Shown here in pieces: positions 56,201 to 64,000 of a stretch of 64,000 nucleotides of DNA. The notes under the pieces were generated by a model. It was not told the DNA's origin and ran no database searches. It was given only the letters and a program-made list of their open reading frames with translations. The translations under genes and the position numbers were made by a program. The DNA comes from Ningiella ruwaisensis (GTDB taxonomy: Bacteria > Pseudomonadota > Gammaproteobacteria > Enterobacterales > Alteromonadaceae), in assembly GCF_004798935.1 (NCBI RefSeq), contig NZ_RAHT01000007.1:1-64000 (forward strand), written 5' to 3'. The stretch's first letter is position 1. Each line of letters starts with the position of its first letter.

Positions 56201-57529
56201 TTACTGAGCCTTGTGAGAAACTGACTCAAACGTTGCAAAAAAGTCTGGAAACGTTTTCGAGGTACATTTCGGATCGTTGATAGTGACACCAGCCTTATCA
56301 TCAAGGGCAAGAAGCGCAAAACACATCGCCATTCTATGATCGTCATAAGTATCTATAGCAGCGTGTTGAATCTGTTCAGGCGGAGTAACTTTAATGTAAT
56401 CCTCGCCCTCTTCAACAATTGCTCCCACTTTTCTGAGCTCTGTTGCCATAGCATGTAAGCGATCCGTTTCTTTGACGCGCCAGTTGTAAATATTGCGAAT
56501 AGTGGTTGTGCCCTTGGCAAAAAGAGCCGTTGTCGCAATGGTCATTGCGGCATCAGGAATATGGTTCAGGTCTTGATCTATCGCCGTTAGCTTTCCACAA
56601 CTGGCAGTAATTGCGTTATCTTCCCAGTGTATCTGTGCGCCCATGTCCTGAAGCACATTCGCAAATTTAATATCACCCTGGACTGACTTGTTGCCCACGC
56701 CAATTACTTTGATACTCCCGCCTTTAATTGCAGCTGCTGCAAGAAAATACGAGGCGGAAGAAGCATCGCCTTCTACCCAAAAATGTTTCGGACTGAGATA
56801 ATGCTGTCCGGCTTTTATAACAAAGCGCTGATAATCGTGGTTTTCAACTTCTACACCGAACTTGCGCATGCTATCGAGTGTGATGTCAATGTAAGGCTTT
56901 GAAACCAAGGTCCCCTTAATATGGACTTCTACATCAGATGCTTCAATTGATTCAGCGTTATTTGAGTCAGACTGCGCTAACAATGGCGCTGCCATCAACA
57001 GAGCCGTCAAAAACTGGCTGGAGACGGAACCATCAACTTCAAAGTGTCGTTGCGTAATCGTTGCGCCTCTAATTCTTAAAGGAGGAAAGCCGGTATTTTT
57101 GAGGTATTGAATATTTGCACCAGCTTTTATTAAGGCATCTGCCAAATCACCAATGGGGCGTTCTTCCATTCGCGGTTCGCCAGTTAAATCGACACTCACA
57201 TCTGAAAATGCCAAAGCAGCACATAAAGGGCGCATTGCCGTGCCTGCATTTCCAAGAAATAGTTCATCTTTAAAACTTTGGCTAAACTTACCACCAATTC
57301 CCGTCACTTCACAGCGAGTGTTATTGTCAGATAAGGTATACTGGACACCAAGCGCTTTAAGGGCATTTAACATATGCCGGATATCGTCACTATCAAGCAG
57401 ATTTTCTAAAACCGTGGTGCCTTTGGCGAGTGCGGCAAGTAAAAGCGCTCGATTGCTCAGGCTTTTTGAACCGGGTAATCTGATTTCACCCTCAACACGA
57501 CTTATAGGTGAAAGCGTTAACTGCTCCAT
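56201..57529 (-). CDS. aroA: 3-phosphoshikimate 1-carboxyvinyltransferase
   Basis: The 442-residue EPSP synthase joins phosphoenolpyruvate to shikimate 3-phosphate. [18 protein letters not shown] and [14 protein letters not shown] are the PEP- and shikimate-binding loops of class I enzymes, and the [11 protein letters not shown] segment is near the C-terminus. GGAGAG precedes the ATG by about six bases. serC lies 59 bp upstream, forming the usual serC-aroA unit. Confidence 0.95.
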   Translation of the reverse strand: MEQLTLSPISRVEGEIRLPGSKSLSNRALLLAALAKGTTVLENLLDSDDIRHMLNALKALGVQYTLSDNNTRCEVTGIGGKFSQSFKDELFLGNAGTAMRPLCAALAFSDVSVDLTGEPRMEERPIGDLADALIKAGANIQYLKNTGFPPLRIRGATITQRHFEVDGSVSSQFLTALLMAAPLLAQSDSNNAESIEASDVEVHIKGTLVSKPYIDITLDSMRKFGVEVENHDYQRFVIKAGQHYLSPKHFWVEGDASSASYFLAAAAIKGGSIKVIGVGNKSVQGDIKFANVLQDMGAQIHWEDNAITASCGKLTAIDQDLNHIPDAAMTIATTALFAKGTTTIRNIYNWRVKETDRLHAMATELRKVGAIVEEGEDYIKVTPPEQIQHAAIDTYDDHRMAMCFALLALDDKAGVTINDPKCTSKTFPDFFATFESVSHKAQ

Positions 57530-57588
57530 AAACAGCTCTCCGTTGATGCAATTAATGAATAGTTTACTATGCTCGTTTTAATGCGTGT

Positions 57589-58695
57589 TTAAGCTTGTGT
57601 TCGTTCAAACTCTTGCATGAAATCCACTAGGGCTTTTACACCTTCCAAGGGCATCGCGTTGTAGATACTGGCTCGCATTCCTCCAACAAATCGATGTCCT
57701 TTTAATGCCAGCAAACCCGCTTTTTCAGACTGCTCCAGAAAGGCTGCATCCAGTCGATTGTCTGCCAATTGAAAGCAAACGTTCATCTTTGAGCGGTTTT
57801 CATCACACACTTTATTGCTGTAAAAATCAGAGCTGTCGATGCAGTCATAAAGCAAGGCGGCTTTTTGGGCATTAACTTTACTGATCGCATCTACGCCACC
57901 TTGTTCCAATAGCCATTCAAAAACCAATCCCGCTAAATACCATGCAAACGTGGGTGGCGTGTTGTACATGCTATCGTTATTAGCTTGCTGCTGATAATCA
58001 AATACAGCAGGGGTATCAGGGCGGGCCAAACCTATGAGGTCTTCACGAACAATAACAACAGCCAAGCCGGACGGCCCAATGTTTTTCTGCGCGCCGGCAT
58101 AGATGATCCCAAAGTCGCTCACGTCAACAGATTTGCTTAAAATATTAGAGGACATATCAGCTACGATGGGCACAGAATCTGACTTGGGTACCCAATTTAT
58201 TTCAATCCCATCTACCGTTTCGTTAGGGCAATAATGAAAGTAAGCGGCTTTAGGGTTAATTTCCCAATGTTCCTGGGTGGGTACCCACAATTTATCATCT
58301 TTTGTTTGCGTCTTTGCCAAGACTTCGGCAGTCATATATTTTTCTGCCTCAGCAACTGCGATCTGCGACCATTGTCCAGAGACCAAATGCTGTGACAAGT
58401 CACCGCGCTTGGCCAGATTCATTGGAACAGAGAAAAACTGCCCTCTGCCACCGCCTTGCAAAAACAACACTTTGTAATTGTCAGGCACCTTCATCAATTT
58501 GCGAAGGTCTGCTTCTGCTTTTTGAGCGACAGCCATAAAGGGCTTACCACGATGGCTAACTTCCATCACAGACGTGCCTTGTCCGTTCCAGTTTAATAAT
58601 TCGTCCTGAGCGCGTTTAAGTACAGGGCGTGGAATAGCGGCTGGTCCGGCACTGAAATTAAATACAGACTCGCTGATTGTTGATGTGTTTGACAT
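57589..58695 (-). CDS. serC: phosphoserine aminotransferase
   Basis: The 368-residue class V aminotransferase converts 3-phosphohydroxypyruvate to phosphoserine. The N-terminal [15 protein letters not shown], the PLP-lysine segment [14 protein letters not shown] and the [13 protein letters not shown] end are all seen. It heads serC-aroA. Confidence 0.95.
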   Translation of the reverse strand: MSNTSTISESVFNFSAGPAAIPRPVLKRAQDELLNWNGQGTSVMEVSHRGKPFMAVAQKAEADLRKLMKVPDNYKVLFLQGGGRGQFFSVPMNLAKRGDLSQHLVSGQWSQIAVAEAEKYMTAEVLAKTQTKDDKLWVPTQEHWEINPKAAYFHYCPNETVDGIEINWVPKSDSVPIVADMSSNILSKSVDVSDFGIIYAGAQKNIGPSGLAVVIVREDLIGLARPDTPAVFDYQQQANNDSMYNTPPTFAWYLAGLVFEWLLEQGGVDAISKVNAQKAALLYDCIDSSDFYSNKVCDENRSKMNVCFQLADNRLDAAFLEQSEKAGLLALKGHRFVGGMRASIYNAMPLEGVKALVDFMQEFERTQA

Positions 58696-58736
58696 AAAGC
58701 GTTACTTTCGAGTTAGTTATTGTTGAACAAACATAA

Positions 58737-58764
58737 AACAAGCGGCTTTGTTTTGCCGCTTGTT
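58737..58764 (-). terminator. Inverted repeat after gyrA, likely terminator
   Basis: AACAAGCGGC (58737-58746) and GCCGCTTGTT (58755-58764) form a ten-base-pair stem with an eight-base loop; on the minus strand TTTTATG continues. It separates gyrA from serC. Confidence 0.8.
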
Positions 58765-58791
58765 CATCTCTTTTAAATCATAGGCTCACAA

Positions 58792-61443
58792 TTAAGCGTC
58801 AGCATCACCTGGTGCAGAATCGTCATTGTTTACATCGCCAGGGGCATCTTGTGCACTTTTATCTTCGATTTCTGCAACGACAAGCGCTTCGCCATTTTCA
58901 TCCAGCTCAATGGCTTCTTCAACTTCCTCAATGCGTTGTAAACCAACTACATGCTCACCCGTTACTGTTCTTATTAAGCGAACACCTTGGGTATTACGAC
59001 CGACTTTGGAAACTTCCGAAACGCGCGTTCTCACCAGTGTACCTTGGTCAGAAATAAGCATTATTTCCTGACTCTCTGTCACTTGAACCGCACCAACTAC
59101 CGCACCGTTTCGCTCAGATACCTTGATTGACACAACACCTTTGGTCGCTCGACTTTTTGCCGGATACTCGCCAATAGGGGTGCGTTTACCAAAACCGTTT
59201 TCAGTTGCTGTAAGAATATCGCCTTCATCATTTGGTACGATTAAGGACACGACGCGTTCAGTTTCCTGAATACGTATTCCGCGCACACCGGTAGCTGTTC
59301 TGCCCATCGGTCTGACTTGTTCTTCACTAAAGCGCACCACTTTGCCCGCATCTGAAAACAGCATAATTTCACTGTTTCCGTCCGTCAGATCAGCACCAAT
59401 CAGTTCATCGCCTTCAGTCAAATTAACCGCAATAATCCCGTTTGCGCGAGGACGAGAATACTGTGTCAATTCCGTTTTCTTCACTGTACCCTTTGCTGTC
59501 GCCATAAACACGAAGTATCCGGCAGCAAACTCTTGAATCGGTAAAATTGTTGTTATTCTTTCGCCGTCTTCAAGCGGCAATATATTTACAATCGGTCGGC
59601 CTCTCGCGTTTCGGCTGGCAAGGGGGAGTTGATACACTTTCAACCAATACAAGCGGCCGCGCGTTGAAAAGCACAAAATATGATCATGAGTGTTTGCCAC
59701 CAATAGCTTTTCAATAAAATCTTCATCTTTCATCTTGGTCGCAGACTTACCCTTTCCGCCGCGACGCTGCGCTTCGTAGTCAGACAGTTTTTGATATTTG
59801 ACATAGCCCTCGCGAGACAAAGTAACGACCACATCTTCACGTTCAATTAAATCTTCAATATCGATATCATGAGAAGCCGCAGTGATCTCGGTTCGACGCT
59901 CATCACCGTATTCAGCGCGAATGGCCTCGAGCTCTTCTGAAATAACTTCCATCAAACGCTCGGAGCTTGCCAGGATTTTCAACAATTCTGCAATGGCCTC
60001 TAAAAGGTTGCGATATTCTTCAAGAATCTTATCGTGTTCAAGACCTGTCAGTTTATTTAGGCGAAGATCCAAGATGGCCTGGGCTTGCTCTTCAGTTAAA
60101 TAATATTCACCATCTCGGATGCCATATTCTGGCGCAAGCCAGTCAGGACGAGCAGCATCATTTCCAGCGCGAGAAAGCATTTCTGCCACGTCGCCTAAAG
60201 CCCAGCCGCGAGCGATTAGCGATTGTTTTGCATCAGCAGGACTCTTTGACGCTTTTATAAGCTCAATCACCGGGTCGATGTTGACCAATGCAATGGCGAG
60301 ACCTTCCAAGATATGCGCTCGGTCGCGCGCTTTTTTCAATTCAAATACGGTTCTGCGAGTCACCACTTCCCGTCTATGCAGAACAAAGCACTCTAATGTT
60401 TCTTTGAGATTAAAGACCTTTGGCTGATTGCGGTCCAGCGCCACCATATTGATACCAAATACCGTCTGCAGCTGTGTATTGGCATATAGGTGATTAAGTA
60501 AAACCTCAGCTGATTCACTGCGTTTTACTTCGATAACGATACGCATACCTTCTTTGTCGGACTCATCGCGAAGTGCAGATATGCCCTCAATGCGTTTTTC
60601 TTTTACCAGCTCTGCGATTTTCTCAATCAGTTTTGCTTTGTTAACCTGGTAGGGAATTTCGTTAACAATAATGGTTTCTTTACCGTTTTCTTCCTGCTCG
60701 ATAATGGCTTTAGCACGCAGGTAAATTTTACCGCGCCCTGTTTTGTAAGCACTGATAATCCCTTGACGGCCACTAATGGTGGCAGCTGTTGGGAAATCTG
60801 GGCCGGGTATATGCTCAATCAGTTCTTCGATTGTGATATCAGGATTTTCAATTAAGGCTAAACAACCGTTAATCACCTCTGTCAAATTATGCGGTGGAAT
60901 GTTTGTCGCCATTCCTACTGCTATACCTGAAGAACCATTTACTAATAAATTAGGCACACGCGTTGGCAATACTTCCGGGATTTGCTCCGTGCCATCGTAG
61001 TTAGGCACAAAATTAACCGTTTCTTTTTCTAAATCGGCAAGCAATTCGTGTGCGATTTTTGCCATTCGCACTTCGGTGTAACGCATTGCGGCGGCTGAGT
61101 CACCATCTACCGAGCCAAAGTTACCTTGACCGTCTACAAGCATATAACGCAGTGAAAAAGGCTGAGCCATACGAACGATTGTATCGTACACCGCTGAATC
61201 ACCGTGAGGGTGATATTTACCAATCACATCCCCTACTACACGTGCTGATTTTTTATAAGGCTTGTTAAAATCGTTTTTAAGTTCGTTCATCGCAAAAAGT
61301 ACGCGACGATGAACCGGTTTCAAACCATCGCGCACATCGGGCAAGGCTCGGCCAACGATAACGCTCATTGCATAATCTAGGTAGGAGTTTTTAAGCTCTT
61401 CTTCAATATTGATCGGGGAGATTTCTTTGGCATTGTCAGTCAT
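58792..61443 (-). CDS. gyrA: DNA gyrase subunit A
   Basis: The 883-residue subunit breaks and rejoins DNA through Tyr122 in AMRYTEV, numbered as in E. coli. The quinolone-resistance region reads HGDSAVYDT with Ser83 and Asp87, so the classic resistance changes are absent. Six beta-pinwheel blades form the C-terminal DNA-wrapping domain, with the GyrA-box QRRGGKGK near residue 560; an Asp/Glu-rich tail ends the protein. The ATG at 61443 fits the E. coli N-terminus; a start three codons earlier is disfavoured. Confidence 0.97.
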   Translation of the reverse strand: MTDNAKEISPINIEEELKNSYLDYAMSVIVGRALPDVRDGLKPVHRRVLFAMNELKNDFNKPYKKSARVVGDVIGKYHPHGDSAVYDTIVRMAQPFSLRYMLVDGQGNFGSVDGDSAAAMRYTEVRMAKIAHELLADLEKETVNFVPNYDGTEQIPEVLPTRVPNLLVNGSSGIAVGMATNIPPHNLTEVINGCLALIENPDITIEELIEHIPGPDFPTAATISGRQGIISAYKTGRGKIYLRAKAIIEQEENGKETIIVNEIPYQVNKAKLIEKIAELVKEKRIEGISALRDESDKEGMRIVIEVKRSESAEVLLNHLYANTQLQTVFGINMVALDRNQPKVFNLKETLECFVLHRREVVTRRTVFELKKARDRAHILEGLAIALVNIDPVIELIKASKSPADAKQSLIARGWALGDVAEMLSRAGNDAARPDWLAPEYGIRDGEYYLTEEQAQAILDLRLNKLTGLEHDKILEEYRNLLEAIAELLKILASSERLMEVISEELEAIRAEYGDERRTEITAASHDIDIEDLIEREDVVVTLSREGYVKYQKLSDYEAQRRGGKGKSATKMKDEDFIEKLLVANTHDHILCFSTRGRLYWLKVYQLPLASRNARGRPIVNILPLEDGERITTILPIQEFAAGYFVFMATAKGTVKKTELTQYSRPRANGIIAVNLTEGDELIGADLTDGNSEIMLFSDAGKVVRFSEEQVRPMGRTATGVRGIRIQETERVVSLIVPNDEGDILTATENGFGKRTPIGEYPAKSRATKGVVSIKVSERNGAVVGAVQVTESQEIMLISDQGTLVRTRVSEVSKVGRNTQGVRLIRTVTGEHVVGLQRIEEVEEAIELDENGEALVVAEIEDKSAQDAPGDVNNDDSAPGDADA

Positions 61444-61616
61444 AAACTTCAATGATCCTTATTTGTGTAGCAGTAGCGTCTGACCATTCTCATCATAAAA
61501 ATGAGTCTGTAGTCTGATTATGTAATTGACTGGAACTTTGTAAGCAACAGTCAATAAATCACCAATCGATACTTGTAATCGATGCTTCCAGCCACTTTGT
61601 TTTTATCATCATATTA

Positions 61617-61823
61617 TCAACCGCCGATAGTAGCACTATGCTTCAAAAAAATGTAGCGCCTTATGCTTTTCAAATCATATTTATTTTCTGAGTGTGTTTC
61701 ATTAGGGTCAGTTGATTTTTGCTGTATGATTTTCGGCGCTTGAGAAATACAATCACAGTTAAGGCTTTTGCAGCATCCCGTTCGCCTATTATCAATGCAC
61801 TTAAAGCATGCCATAATGGGCAC
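61617..61823 (-). CDS. possible small cysteine-rich protein, unsupported start
   Basis: This 68-codon frame starts at GTG (61823); an internal ATG at 61814 gives 65 residues. The first 30 residues have six or seven cysteines as C-x2-C, then CC-x4-C-x-C (ACFKCIDNRR, GCCKSLNCDCIS), a zinc-ribbon-like pattern. The rest is Lys/Ser/Asn-rich. No Shine-Dalgarno is seen and it is divergent from ubiG inside a 421-bp gap (61454-61874) that otherwise holds only the gyrA leader and ubiG leader. Chance is possible. Confidence 0.3.
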   Translation of the reverse strand: MPIMACFKCIDNRRTGCCKSLNCDCISQAPKIIQQKSTDPNETHSENKYDLKSIRRYIFLKHSATIGG

Positions 61824-61874
61824 TTGGCGGCTTTCATTTTTTTTTAATTAAATCAAATTGAGGATATTTGCTAC

Positions 61875-62639
61875 GTGAGCAATCAAACTCATCAAACCGG
61901 CTATGCCGAAGTGTCTGACTCTAAAGATTCCAATGACACCAATATAGATGTAAACGAATTAAACAAGTTTTCAGAACTTGCCTCACATTGGTGGGATCGG
62001 AATGGCGAGTTTAAATCACTTCATGATATTAATCCGCTGCGAGTCGATTACATAGAACAACAGTGTGATGGTTTGTTTGATAAAGCGGTTTTAGATGTTG
62101 GCTGCGGTGGTGGCATTCTTTCTGAAGCCTTAGCAAAAAAAGGCGCTAAGGTTACCGGCATTGATATGGTGCAGGCTTCACTAGACGTTGCCAATTTACA
62201 TCGCCTGGAGTCGGGCGTGAATGTCGAATATTGTCTAAGCACCGCAGAAAACTGGGCGCAAAAAAATGCCGGAAGATATGATGTGGTGTGCTGTTTGGAA
62301 ATGCTTGAACACGTACCGGAGCCTGCTGCGATTGTAAAGGCATGCGCGAAACTGGTAAAACCGGGTGGTCGCGTCATCTTTTCAACCCTTAACCGAAACA
62401 CGAAGTCCTATTTAATGGCGATTGTTGCAGCCGAATATTTGTTAAATATGGTGCCTAAAGGGACTCACGATCACAGCAAGTTTATCAGACCTGCTGAGCT
62501 ATGCAGAATGATAGATGAGACTTCGTTACAGGTAGATGAGATGATTGGCTTGCATTTTAATCCGCTTAAGCAAGATTATTATTTATCAGAGCAAAATGTG
62601 GATGTGAATTATTTCGTGTCATGCCACCTGAATGCTTAG
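61875..62639 (+). CDS. ubiG: ubiquinone biosynthesis O-methyltransferase UbiG
   Basis: The 254-residue SAM enzyme performs both O-methylations of ubiquinone biosynthesis. The SAM-binding motif [14 protein letters not shown], the motif post-I VTGIDM and the [26 protein letters not shown]-terminus are typical. It starts with GTG at 61875 after TTGAGGA. A Ser/Asp-rich stretch of about 20 residues precedes the conserved domain. Neighbours gyrA and nrdA match E. coli order. Confidence 0.93.
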   Translation: MSNQTHQTGYAEVSDSKDSNDTNIDVNELNKFSELASHWWDRNGEFKSLHDINPLRVDYIEQQCDGLFDKAVLDVGCGGGILSEALAKKGAKVTGIDMVQASLDVANLHRLESGVNVEYCLSTAENWAQKNAGRYDVVCCLEMLEHVPEPAAIVKACAKLVKPGGRVIFSTLNRNTKSYLMAIVAAEYLLNMVPKGTHDHSKFIRPAELCRMIDETSLQVDEMIGLHFNPLKQDYYLSEQNVDVNYFVSCHLNA

Positions 62640-62883
62640 AGTGTTTTAGCTCCTGCAATTTCGCAGCAATATCGTAAAACAACGTTTTAGTTTACTGAAA
62701 ATCAGCGCAATTTTTATTAAGTAAATTTTTAAGCGCTTTTGTTACTAAAAAAGCAGTTTTTAGACGAATTTATTTTTGTGCTTTTTTTTAAAAAGCTTGC
62801 ATAGGCGAAAAGCCACCACTGCTCTTTGGTATTGAGTAAGTTGCTACTAACCCTTCTACCTGTTACTTAAACTTGACAGTAAA

Positions 62884-62899
62884 ACACTACATATAGTGG
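62884..62899. promoter_or_regulatory. NrdR box 1 upstream of nrdA
   Basis: ACACTACATATAGTGG matches the NrdR consensus ACACWATATATWGTGT closely (about 14 of 16). NrdR with ATP/dATP represses ribonucleotide reductase genes. The nrdR gene itself is outside the window. Confidence 0.75.
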
Positions 62900-62916
62900 T
62901 TGCAATAGTCACCAAG

Positions 62917-62932
62917 ACTCATTATCTTGTGC
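62917..62932. promoter_or_regulatory. NrdR box 2 upstream of nrdA, degenerate
   Basis: ACTCATTATCTTGTGC fits the NrdR consensus at 12 of 16 positions and lies 33 bp from box 1, about three helical turns. Paired boxes at this spacing are normal for nrd promoters. Confidence 0.5.
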
Positions 62933-63137
62933 TTATTGAAATATGGTGACGATTAAATAGCGAGCGAATCTCGTGCTAAATTTAATCACTCTCAGTACTC
63001 TCTGCCAATTTTCAATGCGCTAATAACAAAAAATGGACAAGATAAGACGTCTCTAGTGGTGTGCGTTCTCTAGTTGTGAACTTTGCACGAGACTCAGCTT
63101 TGAATGAATCAGCTACAAATTAAAGAGCATAACTATA

Positions 63138-64000
63138 ATGAATAATGATCTTTTAGTCACCAAACGCGATGGGACGCAAGAGCCTATCAACCTCGATAAA
63201 ATCCACAAAGTTGTTACCTGGGCTGCAAAAGACTTAGACGATGTATCCGTTTCTCAGGTTGAGATTAAGGCACAGATACAGTTTTACAACGGCATTAAAA
63301 CCGCTGAGATCCATGAAACACTCATCAAGTCAGCCGCTGACTTAATTTCTACAGAAACGCCAGATTACCAATACCTCGCAGCACGGCTGGCGGTGTTTCA
63401 TCTACGTAAGAAGGCCTATGGACAGTTTGAACCTCCAGCGCTTTATGATCATGTTAAAAACCTTGTAGCTCAAGGCAAATACGATAAGCATTTACTGGAA
63501 GACTACAGCCCGGAAGAGTTTGCCGAGTTAGATGCATACATTGATCACCAGCGCGATATGAACTTTAGCTACGCCGCTGTTAAACAACTGGAAGGTAAAT
63601 ACCTGGTTCAAAACCGGGTAAGTGGTGAAATATACGAAAGTGCGCAATTTTTATATGTGCTCGTTGCTGCGTGTCTGTTTGCCAAGTATCCACGCGAAAA
63701 CCGGCTTGACTATGTAAAACGTTTTTATGACGCGGCATCCACATTTAAACTGTCATTGCCTACGCCAATTATGGCAGGCGTCAGAACCCCTACCCGCCAG
63801 TTTAGCTCGTGCGTTTTAATTGAAACCGGTGACAGTCTGGATTCTATTAATGCCACAGCAAGTGCGATTGTTAAATATGTTTCTCAACGCGCCGGTATAG
63901 GGATAAACGCAGGCCGTATCCGTGCGCTTGGCAGCCCAATTCGCGGAGGTGAAGCCTTCCATACAGGATGTGTACCTTTCTATAAATACTTCCAAACGGC
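63138..64000 (+). CDS. nrdA: ribonucleoside-diphosphate reductase class Ia alpha subunit, partial
   Basis: The first 287 codons of nrdA are present and the gene runs off the window. The N-terminal ATP-cone (VTKRDGTQEPINLDKIHKVV, residues 6-25) and the catalytic domain beginning with the active-site cysteine in FSSCVLIETGDSLDSI are clear, as is the GRIRALGSPIRGGEAFHTG segment. It reduces ribonucleotides to deoxyribonucleotides with the NrdB radical subunit. Control is probably by NrdR at the two boxes upstream. Confidence 0.95.
   Translation, partial: MNNDLLVTKRDGTQEPINLDKIHKVVTWAAKDLDDVSVSQVEIKAQIQFYNGIKTAEIHETLIKSAADLISTETPDYQYLAARLAVFHLRKKAYGQFEPPALYDHVKNLVAQGKYDKHLLEDYSPEEFAELDAYIDHQRDMNFSYAAVKQLEGKYLVQNRVSGEIYESAQFLYVLVAACLFAKYPRENRLDYVKRFYDAASTFKLSLPTPIMAGVRTPTRQFSSCVLIETGDSLDSINATASAIVKYVSQRAGIGINAGRIRALGSPIRGGEAFHTGCVPFYKYFQT

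Larger units (their letters stand above)
62640..63137. other. ubiG-nrdA intergenic region, leader of nrdA
   Basis: This 498-base space has no gene. It contains two NrdR-like boxes (62884-62899 and 62917-62932), a TTGACA hexamer at 62873-62878 that may be a -35 element, and A/T runs. The distance from the boxes to the nrdA start (about 205 bases) implies a long untranslated leader. Promoter position was not determined. Confidence 0.6.

Noticed and set aside
58792-61443. Quinolone-resistance mutation in gyrA
   Set aside because: Ser83 and Asp87 are both wild type.

Overview
The window looks like a chromosomal segment of a marine gammaproteobacterium of the Alteromonadales (Alteromonas/Glaciecola-like). 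The evidence is gene order and protein similarity recalled from known families, not a database search. Several blocks keep the enterobacterial order: uvrY-uvrC-pgsA-tRNA(Gly,Cys,Leu), lrp-ftsK-lolA-rarA-serS, gyrA-ubiG-nrdA, serC-aroA-cmk-rpsA-ihfB-lapA-lapB-pyrF, and tRNA-Ser(UGA)-yccA-tus. The block ccoNOQP-fixH-ccoI-ccoS-fnr-uspE-ttcA resembles Shewanella. DNA is moderately AT-rich, and no phage, integrase, transposase or CRISPR array was recognised.

Region 1 (about 0.5-13.3 kb) is accessory and dominated by metal handling. It holds a b561-type cytochrome with a PepSY lipoprotein, the manganese exporter MntP, a glutaredoxin-MauE fusion, a large permease, a CDF zinc/cadmium exporter with a DUF3703 partner under a CadR-like MerR regulator, and a CusCBA-type copper/silver tripartite pump headed by a small Cys/Met/His-rich CopL-like protein. 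Two tandem MerR-type promoters, each with a 19-bp spacer, precede the DUF3703-CDF pair.

Region 2 (13.5-19.3 kb) carries a Baeyer-Villiger-type flavin monooxygenase, an alpha/beta hydrolase, a small unknown protein, a KefB-like antiporter and two adjacent bacterioferritins with complementary ligand sets. A hairpin-repeat cluster follows (two 28-bp hairpins, then eight 39-bp units).

Region 3 (19.6-31.4 kb) is the aerobic/microaerobic respiration block. It contains cbb3 oxidase ccoNOQP, assembly genes fixH, ccoI, ccoS and a TauE/SafE-like protein, the oxygen sensor Fnr, UspE, TtcA and a patatin-like RssA protein. FNR boxes lie before ccoN and directly before fnr.

Region 4 (31.4-39.8 kb) has a poorly characterised envelope trio (secreted protein, Bax-like glucosaminidase-fold protein, polytopic protein), a LysE exporter, a sulfurtransferase with an internal pentapeptide expansion, three tRNAs, pgsA, uvrC, uvrY and tRNA-Ser with a duplicated 3' flank.

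Region 5 (40-64 kb) is core housekeeping: yccA, tusDCB and tusE (tRNA 2-thiolation), serS, crcB, rarA, lolA, ftsK, lrp/ald, pyrF, lapBA, ihfB, rpsA, cmk, aroA, serC, gyrA, ubiG and the 5' part of nrdA behind a pair of NrdR boxes. No clearly new multi-gene system was found. The best candidates for a second look are the hairpin-repeat family, the duplicated tRNA-Ser flank, the metal-regulatory sites and the unannotated protein divergent from ccoN.
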